Source: Orthonyx spaldingii
Taxonomy: Eukaryota; Chordata; Aves; Passeriformes; Orthonychidae
DNA length: 64,000 nucleotides
Direction: 5' to 3'
Assembly (NCBI GenBank): GCA_013397795.1
Contig: VZTJ01005471.1
Location: 1,046,577 to 1,110,576 of the forward strand
Shown here piece by piece: positions 23,401 to 35,400 of this stretch. The notes under the pieces were generated by a model. The model ran no database searches. It had not been told where the DNA came from and saw only the letters and a program-made list of their open reading frames with translations. Numbering within the stretch: the first letter of the stretch is position 1; the number at the start of each line of letters is the position of its first letter. Position numbers and translations under genes: made by a program.

Positions 23401-26400
23401 TTGGCTTTACCTAAACAAACCAGTGGTCTTTACTTTTTAATTATGTTTTTCCACTTTAAAAGAACTTTTGCTTTGCCTACAAACAAGACTACCAATGCTG
23501 ATTATTGTCTCTGTGATTTACATTGATTAAGCACATAAAGTTTTCTTTAGGTGCTGTTGAGATGCCTAATTGCATTGCTGATTTAAACCTGTTATTTCTC
23601 ATTGCTTTTTTCACTGTTGTCTAGTCCAGATTTCACCCCAAGTTAACTTCTGCAAATGTTTTAGAGAAAAATGTGTAAATATTATTTGCAGATTTGAAAA
23701 CTAGGAAGGAGAAGATGAGGGATGTGCTCTTACTGCATGTCAGCAGTATTTAGAATGAAGAGGAAGTTTTTTGTTCCTCCTTTCCAGAGGCTCCTACTGT
23801 GGGACTGCTTATAAATTGTTGTCTTCTCTTTTCTAGAAGAAACTTGTCACACATTTAAACTTACCAGTACATAGCAGTAACATTTCAGTATCATCGCGTT
23901 CGTCTGTAGAGCGAGCAAAGGCAATTCCACATGCTGTGAAAGCATGTTTGCAGTTGAGCATTTCATTGTCACGTCCACCATTGAGGCCATTGGTTTTAAA
24001 TGTAGGAAATCCAACTGGTTTGGATCTGCATTACTGCTCTGATGACTCTTGCTTTAGAAAATGTGTCTTCTCCTGCCCATGTGCAGCCAGATGTTTTCTG
24101 GTCTAAGACTTGCTGTTGTACTCCAGACCTATGACAAAGCTACTCTGCTCATGCAAGTGAGTGCTTGCGACATGAAGCCAGTATGAAAAAGGCTGACTTT
24201 ATTTTACAAACAGCTGGCTTGGCAATAAGATCTCCACAAAGTGTATTTTACTCAGGTGTGCCCAACTGGAGGTGAATTTGGGAGGATGTTTTGCTGTTCA
24301 TTGGCTGACGTGAGAACGAGGATGCCTGGAAGAGATCATTATTTCAGGCATTGGTACAAGTAGTATTTTTGAGGAGTCTGACTACTTTCTAATGATGTTT
24401 CTGGTCTTGAAGGAACTTTTCTTTTTAATTCTATTTCAATGTGCATTAAGGCTGCATAAGTACAAATAAGGAAAAACAACCCTTTCATGAATATCTAATA
24501 TCCTATCCTTAATTATGTTTTGTGTTGAATGGTTTGTAGCAATGAGCTTCACAGCCTGGTCAGATCCAGAGCTTTCAGCATGTTCACAGTGGGCTAAGAT
24601 TTGACAGGTTTCTTTAATTCAACGCTTTGTTTGTACACAAATGTGGAAGCAAAGAAAGCTGCTGTTTATGAATTCCTTCTCTCTCCTTACCTACTCATTA
24701 ATCTTCTTAGAACGATAAAATCTAAAGCCTTTAGCTATTTAAACAAAGTCACTAAAGGAGATCAGGAACTGCTTGGGAGGGAGAAACATGCAAGAGGAAG
24801 CACAGTGATAGGGAAAGAAACAGAAGCAGAAGATGCGGATGAGAAACCAAGTACTTGTCCTCCTGTGAGCCACTGTCTTGGTTTTGTCACTGAAACTGTG
24901 GGAAAAACAAAGACTCTCCAACATTTTTAGTGTTAGAGAATCAAGGCATTACTTTATTCTGGCCAGGTTGTTGTTCTGGCCAGAATGTGCAACAGAAATG
25001 ATTTCATCCACACATAGCCCAGGTGTGCAGAAAAAAATCATTCCATCACACATAATTTTTACTAGATTTTTCGCATACTTACACATTCAAAACCCATAGA
25101 AATTCATTGGTTCAGTGTTCATAGGTCCCAAGTTACACAGTTCTTAGTATTTGGTTTCCTGTAGGTTATGGATCTCTTTGCCTTCTATGTTAATTAGGTT
25201 CTCATTCTTCATTCTCTTATGTCTTTTTTTCCCAGACCAGGTGTCTCTGACCATGCCAGGCCTGATGTTTTGAGTTGATATTTTTTAAGGGTTGTTCATG
25301 GTCATTGTCTTTTGTGCATCTTCTGTGCTACTCCCAGTCTGTTGAGCTGTTAAGCTCATCAGGCCTCGATGAAACAGTTGCCTGAAAAGAAACTTCGATT
25401 CCCTTTCCCCCAGGGCAAAGGTGAACAAAACCCCTGACTAAAGTTATATAAAAAAATTTGAAACACTTTATCATTTCCAACAGTTTGAGACAGTCTAAAG
25501 AGGTGGGCACTCTGAAATAAGTAACTTCTCCCTTGATTCCAACCAATCCCTTTTCCCCAACAAGGAATGAAATACAAGTAGATTTAAGTGAAAAAAATAA
25601 CATTTTATTAACAAATGGACACCAACAGACAGGGGGAAAAAGTAAGTAACTCCTGGATACCAAACTGTTAAATCTCACATGGGAACAAAGAGAGACCCAA
25701 AATGCCAGAAATACCTGTTCCCAAGACGGTGCCTGCAGGAGGCAGCCACGTGGCCAAGGGACAGAGGGAAGATGGGCGTCACACTGTTGCCTTCCAAGAT
25801 GGCACCTCCCAGGTGACCCCGTGTCCCCAGGAACAAAGGGACAAGGTGGTGGCAACCCCTACCAGGAAGGCAGGAGTTTCTAAGTGCAATATGCAGTTTC
25901 TACAAGTAACTGCAGTTGTGAACTCAAAACTGCCACAAAAGAGAGAGACTCTCCATAGTCTTCTCTCCCTGGACTGGAGCGAGGGCTGCTACAGGTGGAA
26001 TTTGCCCCAAGACAGCCGAAAATCGCTAACTGCGGTCTCCCCTAGACAAGGGGAAAAAAAACCAAAATGAAGAGAGAATGAAAAAAGGGAAGGAAAGCCT
26101 TTGCCTGTACAAAGACCAAGTTGCCTGTGAAGTGAATACTACGCAGCCAAGAGCCCAGAAACTGCCTCCGCACCGATTTCAAAACCGCCCTCGATAGCAC
26201 TCCACACACACAAGGTCTGCAGCTGTAGGGTTGTAGAGATACAGTAACAGTTTTAGGGCACAGATAGGTATGGAATAAAATAACATTATGAATCACCTCA
26301 GGACAGTCATACTGCCCTTACTGAGGGAGGTTGATAGTGTGGTACTAAGTAAACAATAAAAAATGAAAGTAAAGGTGTTGGGTCAGCTGCTTCGTGGCAA

Positions 26401-29400
26401 CTTTCTTGCACTGTGGCATTTTACTTTGCTGTGCGTTGCAGCAACTTAAAGGCATCTGAAAGTGGTGATGAAAAAGTGGGATGGTGTACTGTAGTATGGT
26501 GAGAGGTCAGGTACACACAGGGACATTTACTGTGGAGCAATGAGTTTTTGATTACTTGCATGTGAAAACCAAGGATTTCTCAAGTGCTGTTATTGCAAAT
26601 CTGGCAAACCAGCTCAGCTGTGCTTGCAAGATGTCCTGCATCTCTCGTGTAAGTGAGCAGTGCCAGCCTGAGATGTTTTGGAATTACTTGCCCTGTGTTT
26701 GTTGTGTCTGTTCCCAAGCACATTTAACTGAGAAGAGGTGTCTTTTTCTGCATCTTTCTCAGCAAGTGTTTGCGTCTCCGAGCAAACACCCGATGGACAG
26801 TAAAGGAGAGGAGTCAAAGATCAGCTACCCCAATATATTCTTCATGATTGACAGCTTTGAAGAGGTGAGTTCCTTGTCACAGCAGCAAGGTTTTGTCCTA
26901 TTCTAGTCTTATGTCTTGATTAGCTGTTTTCGTGTAACTTTTGAACAAATGTTCTTGGCTAGTTGAGGGTTATCTTCTGCTAGATTTTATTTATTTTTTT
27001 TTTTAAATTTTATTTTATTTTATTTTATTTTAACTTCCTCTCTCTTTAATGTTTGAAATCTGAACTTAAAGCTGGATTTTGGCATCCGTGTCTATGGTAG
27101 GCTAAAACAAGACAGGCTGATGTGAGAGCGGCTCATCTCAACATGTGATTTGTGGTGTGCACTGCCTGGAGTCTGTTTTTTTGAAAGGCTGGTGTGGAAC
27201 ATTCTGCTCGCTTTCAGTTTACATTGAAACTTCCTTGGGTGTAAGGATAGCCATGGGAATCTGAATGTATTTTGATTTGAAAAACTGCAGTTTGCATCAA
27301 AGTGTTTCATCTTGCATCTTTGGCAGGTTTTCAGTGACATGACTGTGGGAGAAGGAGAAATGGTCTGTGTGGAGCTGGTGGCTGGTGATAAAAGCAACAC
27401 CTTCCAAGGGGTGATTTTCCAGGGGTCCATCCGCTATGAAGCACTCAAGAAGGTCTATGACAACAGGGTAAGGAGCTTCTGAAAGACAACGTCCTTTGCA
27501 GCAATGGTGCTCTGACTAGATTTTCTTTGTGGCTGAAGCTGTCAGCTTTTCGTCCTAGTAGATCAGCTGCATCACAGTCTGTCCTTTTTGGCTTTGTATG
27601 TTAGCTGAAAGCTACTGGTTTTGGCTCAAACAGCTGAGGGTATTCAGACTGGGGTATATTCCTCTGCTGTTTGCCAAAAGGAAGGAAGGTAGGGATAAGT
27701 AGTCAAGAGCATGACACAGAAATGGACCTGAACAACAGTTCTTGGAGTCCCTTCGTTTTCTTGAATGATCACAGATATATCTGTATTCAGAGAAAGTACG
27801 ATTTCATGGGAGATCTTAAACTCTGGTGACTACCTTGCAATAAACTGTAGTTTTCTTCGTTGTGTTTTGCACTCATGGCTGTTTTCAAGACAGGAGTCTC
27901 ACTGCCACTGAGAGAAGCTTTCTTTGCTTTCTACAGAAACATGAAATACCAGCACTTGCACCTTCAAATTCAGTACTTAGTGCTGAAATCAAGAGTCAAT
28001 AAACTTCTCAAATGGTTTATTATGTAGACAATCCTGAGAGATTTTTAGAAACAAACAGAAGAAATTCCCACAATATCTACTGTGTCTGTAAATTTGTCTT
28101 TGTTTCTACCCTTGTCAGGAGAGGTCCTGAATAATTTCCCCTCTCCCTGTTTTAAATATGAGCAGTCACACTCTTCCAGCAGGTTTCTGAGAGAACATGA
28201 AACAAAAGTTGTTTCTCTCCTACTGTCATCTTGTGGCCGTACACAATCAGCAGCTGGGTTATTAAAATAAGTGGGAATGCACAATCACTGAAGACAACAT
28301 AAAAAGAAAGCCCTGTAGTGGAAAGATAAGATTTGATGTGGTAAAGTCACCTCATAGCCTAGGAATGTCCTGATCAACCACACAGTTACTTGACATTATT
28401 TTGTTAGATAAAGTAAAATTGTTAACTTTTCAAATATTCCATTATGGCCAAAGGCAAGACTCGAAATTTTACCATTCTTTTTACAGAAGAGAAGTAATCT
28501 CTATGTTTTTGAAGGTTATGTGAATTCCGTTGTTTCAGGGAAGGTTTGGATGGAATATTAGGAAAAATTGCTTTACTGTGGAAGGATTGTCAAGCACTGA
28601 AACAGGCTGCCCAGGGAAGTGGTGGAGTCCTCAACCCTTGAGATATTTAACAGATGTGTAGATGTGACACTTAAGGACATGATTTAGTGGTGGGCTTGGC
28701 AGTGTTTGGTTAATGATCTTAAACTGACTAAATGATCTTAAAGGTTGTTTCTAATCTAAATTACTCTAGAATTCTGTAATTCTTGGTTCAGTACAAGCTG
28801 ATGAGCATCTTGGCCTTTTCATAAACTGATGAAAATTGCAATAAATCACTTAAACGTATCCATAAGTCCCACTTACTTCACTTAGTAAAACCTTGACTGT
28901 TTTCATATTGGTCTGTTCCTTTTTTCAGTTCTCAGTTCAATTTTCAGTTCAGTTGTGCTAACTGGAAATTGAGTCCCTGTGTCTGTTGAGGGAGTTTAAA
29001 GCTGTCAGGGTTGAGCCATGCAGTGCTGGTCAGTTGTGCATTGGGCTGGTTCCTTATATTTTGGCCTTGACAGTATGGACATAAAAATGTCAGAAATGAC
29101 TTGGCACAAAGCAGTGACTGAGTTGTGGGGTGTGCTTTGCTGGTTTGAGGTATCTTGTGTGTGTGTGTGTGTCTGTTGCTTTTTGGACTCAAACGAGTGC
29201 CCCAGCACAGGCTGCATTGAGCTGTGCACGTGCCTGCTTGTGCTCTCATGTGGCACAGTGTGCAGGCCTGGATAAAAACCTTCGGTTTTTTCTCAGTGTG
29301 CCATTGGTAACTCTGCCTTTTGGATGGATGAAGGAGTTGGTTCTTCTCAGAACCTGTTTTTGTCTCTGGAAAATTACTTTCCTTTTGGAGATCACTTCAG

Positions 29401-32400
29401 ATTGTGGCTTAAAATGTTTCTTAGGAATCATTCTCCACCATGGTTTTAACTTTTTCTTAGATAACAGCTTTCAGAGGATGTTGTTTTCAAGTTGTAGAGC
29501 TGTTACAACATGTTCTTTCTTTCCTGTCCTGATGCATTGTAGGTGAGTGTTGCGGCTAAGATGGCTCAAAGAATGTCTTTTGGCTTTTATAAATACAACA
29601 ACATGGAGTTTGTCCGAATGAAAGGACCACAGGGAAAAGGACATGCGGAGATGGCAGTGAGTAGAGTTTCCACTGGTGACACTTCACCGTATGGGACAGA
29701 AGAAGATTCAAATCCAGACTCCCCAGTGCATGAGAGAGTAAGTAGCAGACAGAAATACTTTCTTAAGGTGAAGCATGAACCTGCTTTGTTTCAAAGCCAG
29801 GAGGCCGACTGAAGCTGGGGTTGACTCACATCGAGGTTCTGCACTTAGGTTTGCCTATGCGTAATTTGGTTGTACTCAGTATGTGAGATGGATTTTTTAG
29901 CTCAGTTTCCCCTGAGCAAATGCTGAATGCAGAGATGGCTGGATGATTCATACTTCTGGAGGAGTGCTTTGTTGAAACAACAGCAATCTTGATGCCAGGG
30001 AAACTGATGATTCTGCCTGTTTTCTGTAAAAAAAGTAGATTCCGCTTCTGCGCAAAATCGGATTTACCTAGAAACGTGGAATTTGTGTATTATATAGGTT
30101 GCTTGCTAAACCTCACAGGAAATTGTGCTGTTAGGTTTTGCCACTGGGGAATACGGCCAACGCGAAGCCTGTATAATGCTAAAGCAAAGATCATGGATCC
30201 AGATGCATCATCCTATTCATGCACATGCCTAATTTTAATGCAAGTGCAGTAAAATGCCAACAGAATCAGACCATAGATGCTGATTTGGCCTTTATTCAAT
30301 CCTGAGCCTTATTTTCCATTAAGACATTTTACCTAGTTAATGGGGACTAGGCAACCTGTCTTCAAAATACCTGCAGAGACCTGGGCTGGGTCAGCACCTG
30401 ATGGAGTCTGGTCTGGTTTTCTGTGTAGTGTTGCTAACCTGTATCAGTTAAAGATCTGCAGGATCACTTTTAGAGGTCTCCATGCAGGCAGTATGGTTTT
30501 TGTTTCTGACTTGGTGAATGGCAATGTGAGCTACCAGCACAGAACTCATTAAGGATATTCTTGCTCTCTGCCACAGAAATACAGCCTGAAGAGGGACAAC
30601 ATGATATTTTGTCTCCAAGGCTTCCAGTGTCAGCTGAAAAATGTCAAATTAGATTTGATAATGTGTTACCACTGCTTTTTTGCTTATGGTTTTAACGGTG
30701 GTATGTCTTGTTTCTGGTTCTCCCCGTGGTGTGATATGAAATGACTCCAGAATTAAAAACAGAGACAAGCACAGATTAGAAATGAAGTGTGCTGGGGAGA
30801 TGATCAGTTGGGTGTTACAATGCCTTTCTTTTATTTTTTTAACATTAGTGATAGAGGGACAGCATGGAGTGTTTCTGCAGTGTAACATCAACCTGGCTTG
30901 GCTGCCATCGTCACTCCATGTCACCTCCCTCTGCATTTCTTTGGACAGATATGAGCAGTGTCAGGTGCCAGCTCAGGGAGAGTTACGAGGTTGTTAAATT
31001 GACTGTGTGAAGAAGGACAAGATAAAAGTTATCGCATCCATTAGCAAAGTAGTTATCCCTATTTTGTTCCCTTTGAAATGAAACTGTTAAAATACTGCAG
31101 TCAAAGCCAGTACATCAGCACTACATTTCAGTTCTCTCCAAAACAGGTGTACTTGGTTTTAATTGTAGTTTACTCAATGGCAGCTGCTGCTCTGAAAGAA
31201 GGGTGTCTCCACAGTTTTGTCCCTAACTTGAGTTTCACCACAGACAGTTCCATCCCTGTATTTGTCATCACTTGGACTAACCGAATCATCAGAGGCACCA
31301 CAGCTTCATTTTTTCCTTCCAGTATTGTAGCATGACACACATACAACAGAACATTGACTTCACTTCTGCCTCAGTGTGTTGGACTCAGGTATTTGTGACC
31401 CTGCTCCCCAGGGACATTGACCTTCCACAGTGATTCCATGGGACAGCCTTCCCAGCAGGGAAACTGTGGCCTCGAGTGTGCCACAGAAACAAAGATGCAC
31501 GTTATGTGTGTGTTCAGTACAATACATTCTTAGCATAGTAAGTCTCCTGAATTTCATACAAAAATAAAATTGGTGTTCTTGGTGCCTAAAATATTAGTTT
31601 CATGCCATTATGACTGTAAACTCATGTTAAAAGTGATCATTTGAGGAGAGAGGTTTTTCATTATTCATGTAACAGTTGAGGGTTGTGATATATCAAAATA
31701 TTTTCCCTTTGATGAACATCTTGAAGCTGAGATGATTGTTCCATTGAAATTCTCTAGCCACTTCGATAAAACAGAGCTAGATACCCGTCATCATTCTGAT
31801 TTTTACATGTGTGACTGCCTTGTGGCACTTGGAGGGAAAACCAAGCCTTTCTCCAGCATTTCCTCTATTTCCCTTTCAGGTTACTTCTTTCAGCACACCA
31901 CCAACCCCAGAACGTAACAACCGCCCATCCTTCTTCTCCCCATCCCTGAAGAGGAAAGTGCCCAGAAATCGAATTGCTGAGATGAAAAAGTCCCACTCAG
32001 CAAACGACAGTGAGGAGTTCTTCAGAGATGATGATGGTGGAGGTGAGAGAAGTATTGACAGCTAAACAGACGTGTCTAGAGAGGGCACAGAGCTGTGGAA
32101 AGGGATCCCACAGGTATTTTCAAAAAGGTTTGTAGGGTGGAAAAAAGAGAGCTCCACATACAGCCAGCGCCTCTCTGAAAATGAGATTTTTCACAGGTTT
32201 AAGCATCTATTTGAAGGCTGGAGCTCACAACTCCTGAATATGTTAAAACTTACTTCTTTTATGTGGACCCATTTGAGAGAAACTGGAGCAACTGAGATCC
32301 TGCCCTTTTCCCAGATGTCACACTCCCTGGGGGCACTTCTCCAGGTATAGTAGGGCATGTTCTCAGCAACAAGTTCTTTGAATTCTTATTTGATCCAGAA

Positions 32401-35400
32401 TTGGTTAAAACTGGTGAAAAGGCATTTACTTCAACTGGCTTTGAATCAGTTCTGAACTCTGTAAAGAGAAAATCTAATGAGTTTGTCTGTATAATAGTTT
32501 AATGCCTTGTGGAAATCTTTAAGTTCTAGCCACTCAGCAGGAAACAACTGGCAAGATAAAATAATGGAGCCTGACTCAGAATATAGTATATAAATCCCAA
32601 TCACATCACAGTTTTGTGAGGCAGGAAACTCAAAAATGTCGATGTCCAAACTGCTTTTCATATGTTTAAAAACAATTCAGTCAACAAATATAACTGTCTG
32701 TTGGCATTCTAACAGATAAACACAAAGGTGATTTCCACATTACAAGTTCTGTTTGAAGTAGCAAAGATATTGCCTACCAGCAATACTGGACTACCTTACC
32801 TAATAAAAAAATTTATTGCACGTTAAAAAACAAACTGAAGTCATAATCTTCAATGCAAATTCTGTGGCAGTTTAAACTGTAGCTAATTCAGGGTTTTATC
32901 AATAAAAACCTTTGCTCATCCCTTTTTCCTTAATTTACCTAATCAGAACCTATGTTATTTCAAATGAGATGTGTTTTAGTATGTTTTACTAGGCACAGGG
33001 TAGTGTGGGGAGAAGGGCAGCTTTCCCACCTGCAGTCCTGTTTCCAGTATCTTTATTTTGGAGGTCGCCCAGGATAGAACAGGGTTTAAGGTGTTTCTCT
33101 GGCAGCCCTCATGGGTGGTGCCGTGCCTGCTCAGGGTTGCCTTGCAGGGTCTGATCCTAGAGTATTCAATCATAATGATGGACATTCTTTTTATTTTCAT
33201 ATCCTTTTCCTTCTGATATATTTATAGAAGTAAACAAATTACAGATTTTTCAGATATTTTATAACGTTCATATAAAATACCGAGAAATGGTTTCTAAGTG
33301 TTTTGGCCTTACAGTTCTTCATCTGAAAAATAAAAAGAGGAATATTTTAACAGTTTATGCTAGGAAGTTTAATTTATTCAAAGATAAGTTTTCTACAAGG
33401 AGTAGAACTAAATTGAGATCTTTTTTTTACAAATTTCAGAAACCTGAGTGTCCCATCAGTGTTTGCTTAGGAACTGCAGTGGTGAAACTCTCTTATTTTG
33501 GCATGAAAAAGCCAGGTGCAGATTCAGAAGATGCAGAGATAAGAGCAGAGATTTGGGTGCATCTGGGTTTTTGGGGGTGGAAGAAAAGATGTGGATTGTG
33601 TGAAGATCAGCAGTGTCCTTGGTACAGGCAGTGCTGCTGCAGAGTTGCCCCAGTGCAGACAGACCTGTGGTGAACAGGAACAGCCCATCAAGGCCCACTT
33701 TGGTGGCTTTGCTGTGTGCAAGCGTGATACACCAGGAGAGTTGTGCTTATTGCAGCTACCAGAGTCAGCTCCTTCCGTCCTGATCACCACAGTCCTCCTG
33801 GCACAGTGATTGTGCATGGGGAGAGGGAATAGACAGCTTGGCTATACACGTGCGTAGGGAAGGAGAGAAAGATTTTCCCAGATTTTTTCCTCCCACATTG
33901 TTATGCATCCTTCTAGAGTAGCTGCTACCATGTATTTTTCTCCTTGTTTGGATTAGGATCTGCTTTCGGTGCCAGGGCTTGGATCACTCTGGTTCAGAAT
34001 CGATATGTAGACTTCAACATCTACTTTTAGCATTATGGGACAGGGCTGAATTTTACAGGGCAATAGAGCAAAGATTTAAACACTCCAAAAGTGCAGCACA
34101 TGGCTGTGGGAGAGACCTGCACCTATAAAAAACTCCTCTGGCCTACAGGGGACTCAGTATCTTTTTGTTTTACAAGTTACTTGAGGACATCTAAACTAAT
34201 TCTGAGAACAATGGCTCAGCTAAAGGGTCCTAGACGCGGCTCAGGGTGTGCAGGAAACTGCAGTATTAATGATGAATCTCCTCATGTCTGCTAGATGTCA
34301 ATTTTCTTCAAAAGAAACAATTTCTGTTTTGTTACCGTGGTGAATTTCTGCATGAGTAAGTACTTAATTTTAGGGTTATTCTATAACTTTGTGTATGATG
34401 GAGGGCTGAGTTAGGTTTCTGCTGGTGCAGTGTGGTAGCACAAGCCCTCTCCTGTCTGTTGTTTTCAGCTGCTGCTGCTACCATTTATTAGCTTCAGTGT
34501 AAATGGTGAACTCTGTGCTAGGCAAGGTCTGTCTGGTTTTAAAAAATGCGGTTATGATAGTGTCCTGCTTGTGATTTGTCTCTAAACAATGAATAGGAGG
34601 TTTTCCTCTTTGTTTGAGTTTCAGAAGTGTTCTAATACAGTACAATCCCTTGAGGCTTGCTGTCTCTTCCTGCCTTTGCAGACCTGCACAACGCGACAAA
34701 TCTCCGATCACGGTCTCTGTCTGGGACAGGACGCTCACTGGTGGGCTCGTGGCTGAAGCTGAACAGAACAGATGAAAACTTTCTACTCTATGCACACTTA
34801 ACATACATAACTTTGCCATTGCATCGAATTTTAACAGGTGAATTTTGACATGCATTGTGCACAGCCTACCATGTTGGGGGATTCTGCTATTAAAACAGAG
34901 AAACAAGTATATTTCTGTAATGATGCTAAATGGGAACTGATTTCAATTTAGAAGGGATTACAGATTCCAGTAAAAAATCAGTCATTTGTAATTAAGGATG
35001 GATTTTGAACAATGTTTCAGCGAAATATGTAATTATTCCTTATGATCATTGTGTTGATAGTTTTACAACAAGTCAGCTGGAGTTACCAAGCTCACTCACT
35101 CTCTCACCACAGGCATTTTGGAGTTCACAGAAGATGTATTGTTTCTGCTGGCATTTAATCCCTGTTCAAGAGGGTGGCACAAATGCCTGCATGCTCAAAT
35201 ACTGGCTTTGAGTTTGAACATCCTTTCTGAGACTTAATTTGTTGAACATATGGTTGCAGGAATTGGGGTGTATATTGAGATACACAGAAATAGGGCATGA
35301 AATGTCTGGGCTGTAAGGCAGAATTTTCATCTGCAGTTTTTCACTACCCACATTTGTTTTAGCCTGACACCTTGTGTAGGCCCTGTTTCCAAGGCCTATT

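Larger units (their letters stand above)
27468..29542 (+). other. KIAA0930: KIAA0930 intron 6
   Basis: 2.1 kb containing a CR1 3' fragment (28536-28783) and a (GT)8 run (29157-29172). No other feature recognised. Confidence 0.8.

Noticed and set aside
29543..29812. Open frame reading past the donor of exon 7
   Set aside because: The donor AGA|GTAAGT and clean continuation at 31880 show that residues after HER belong to the intron.
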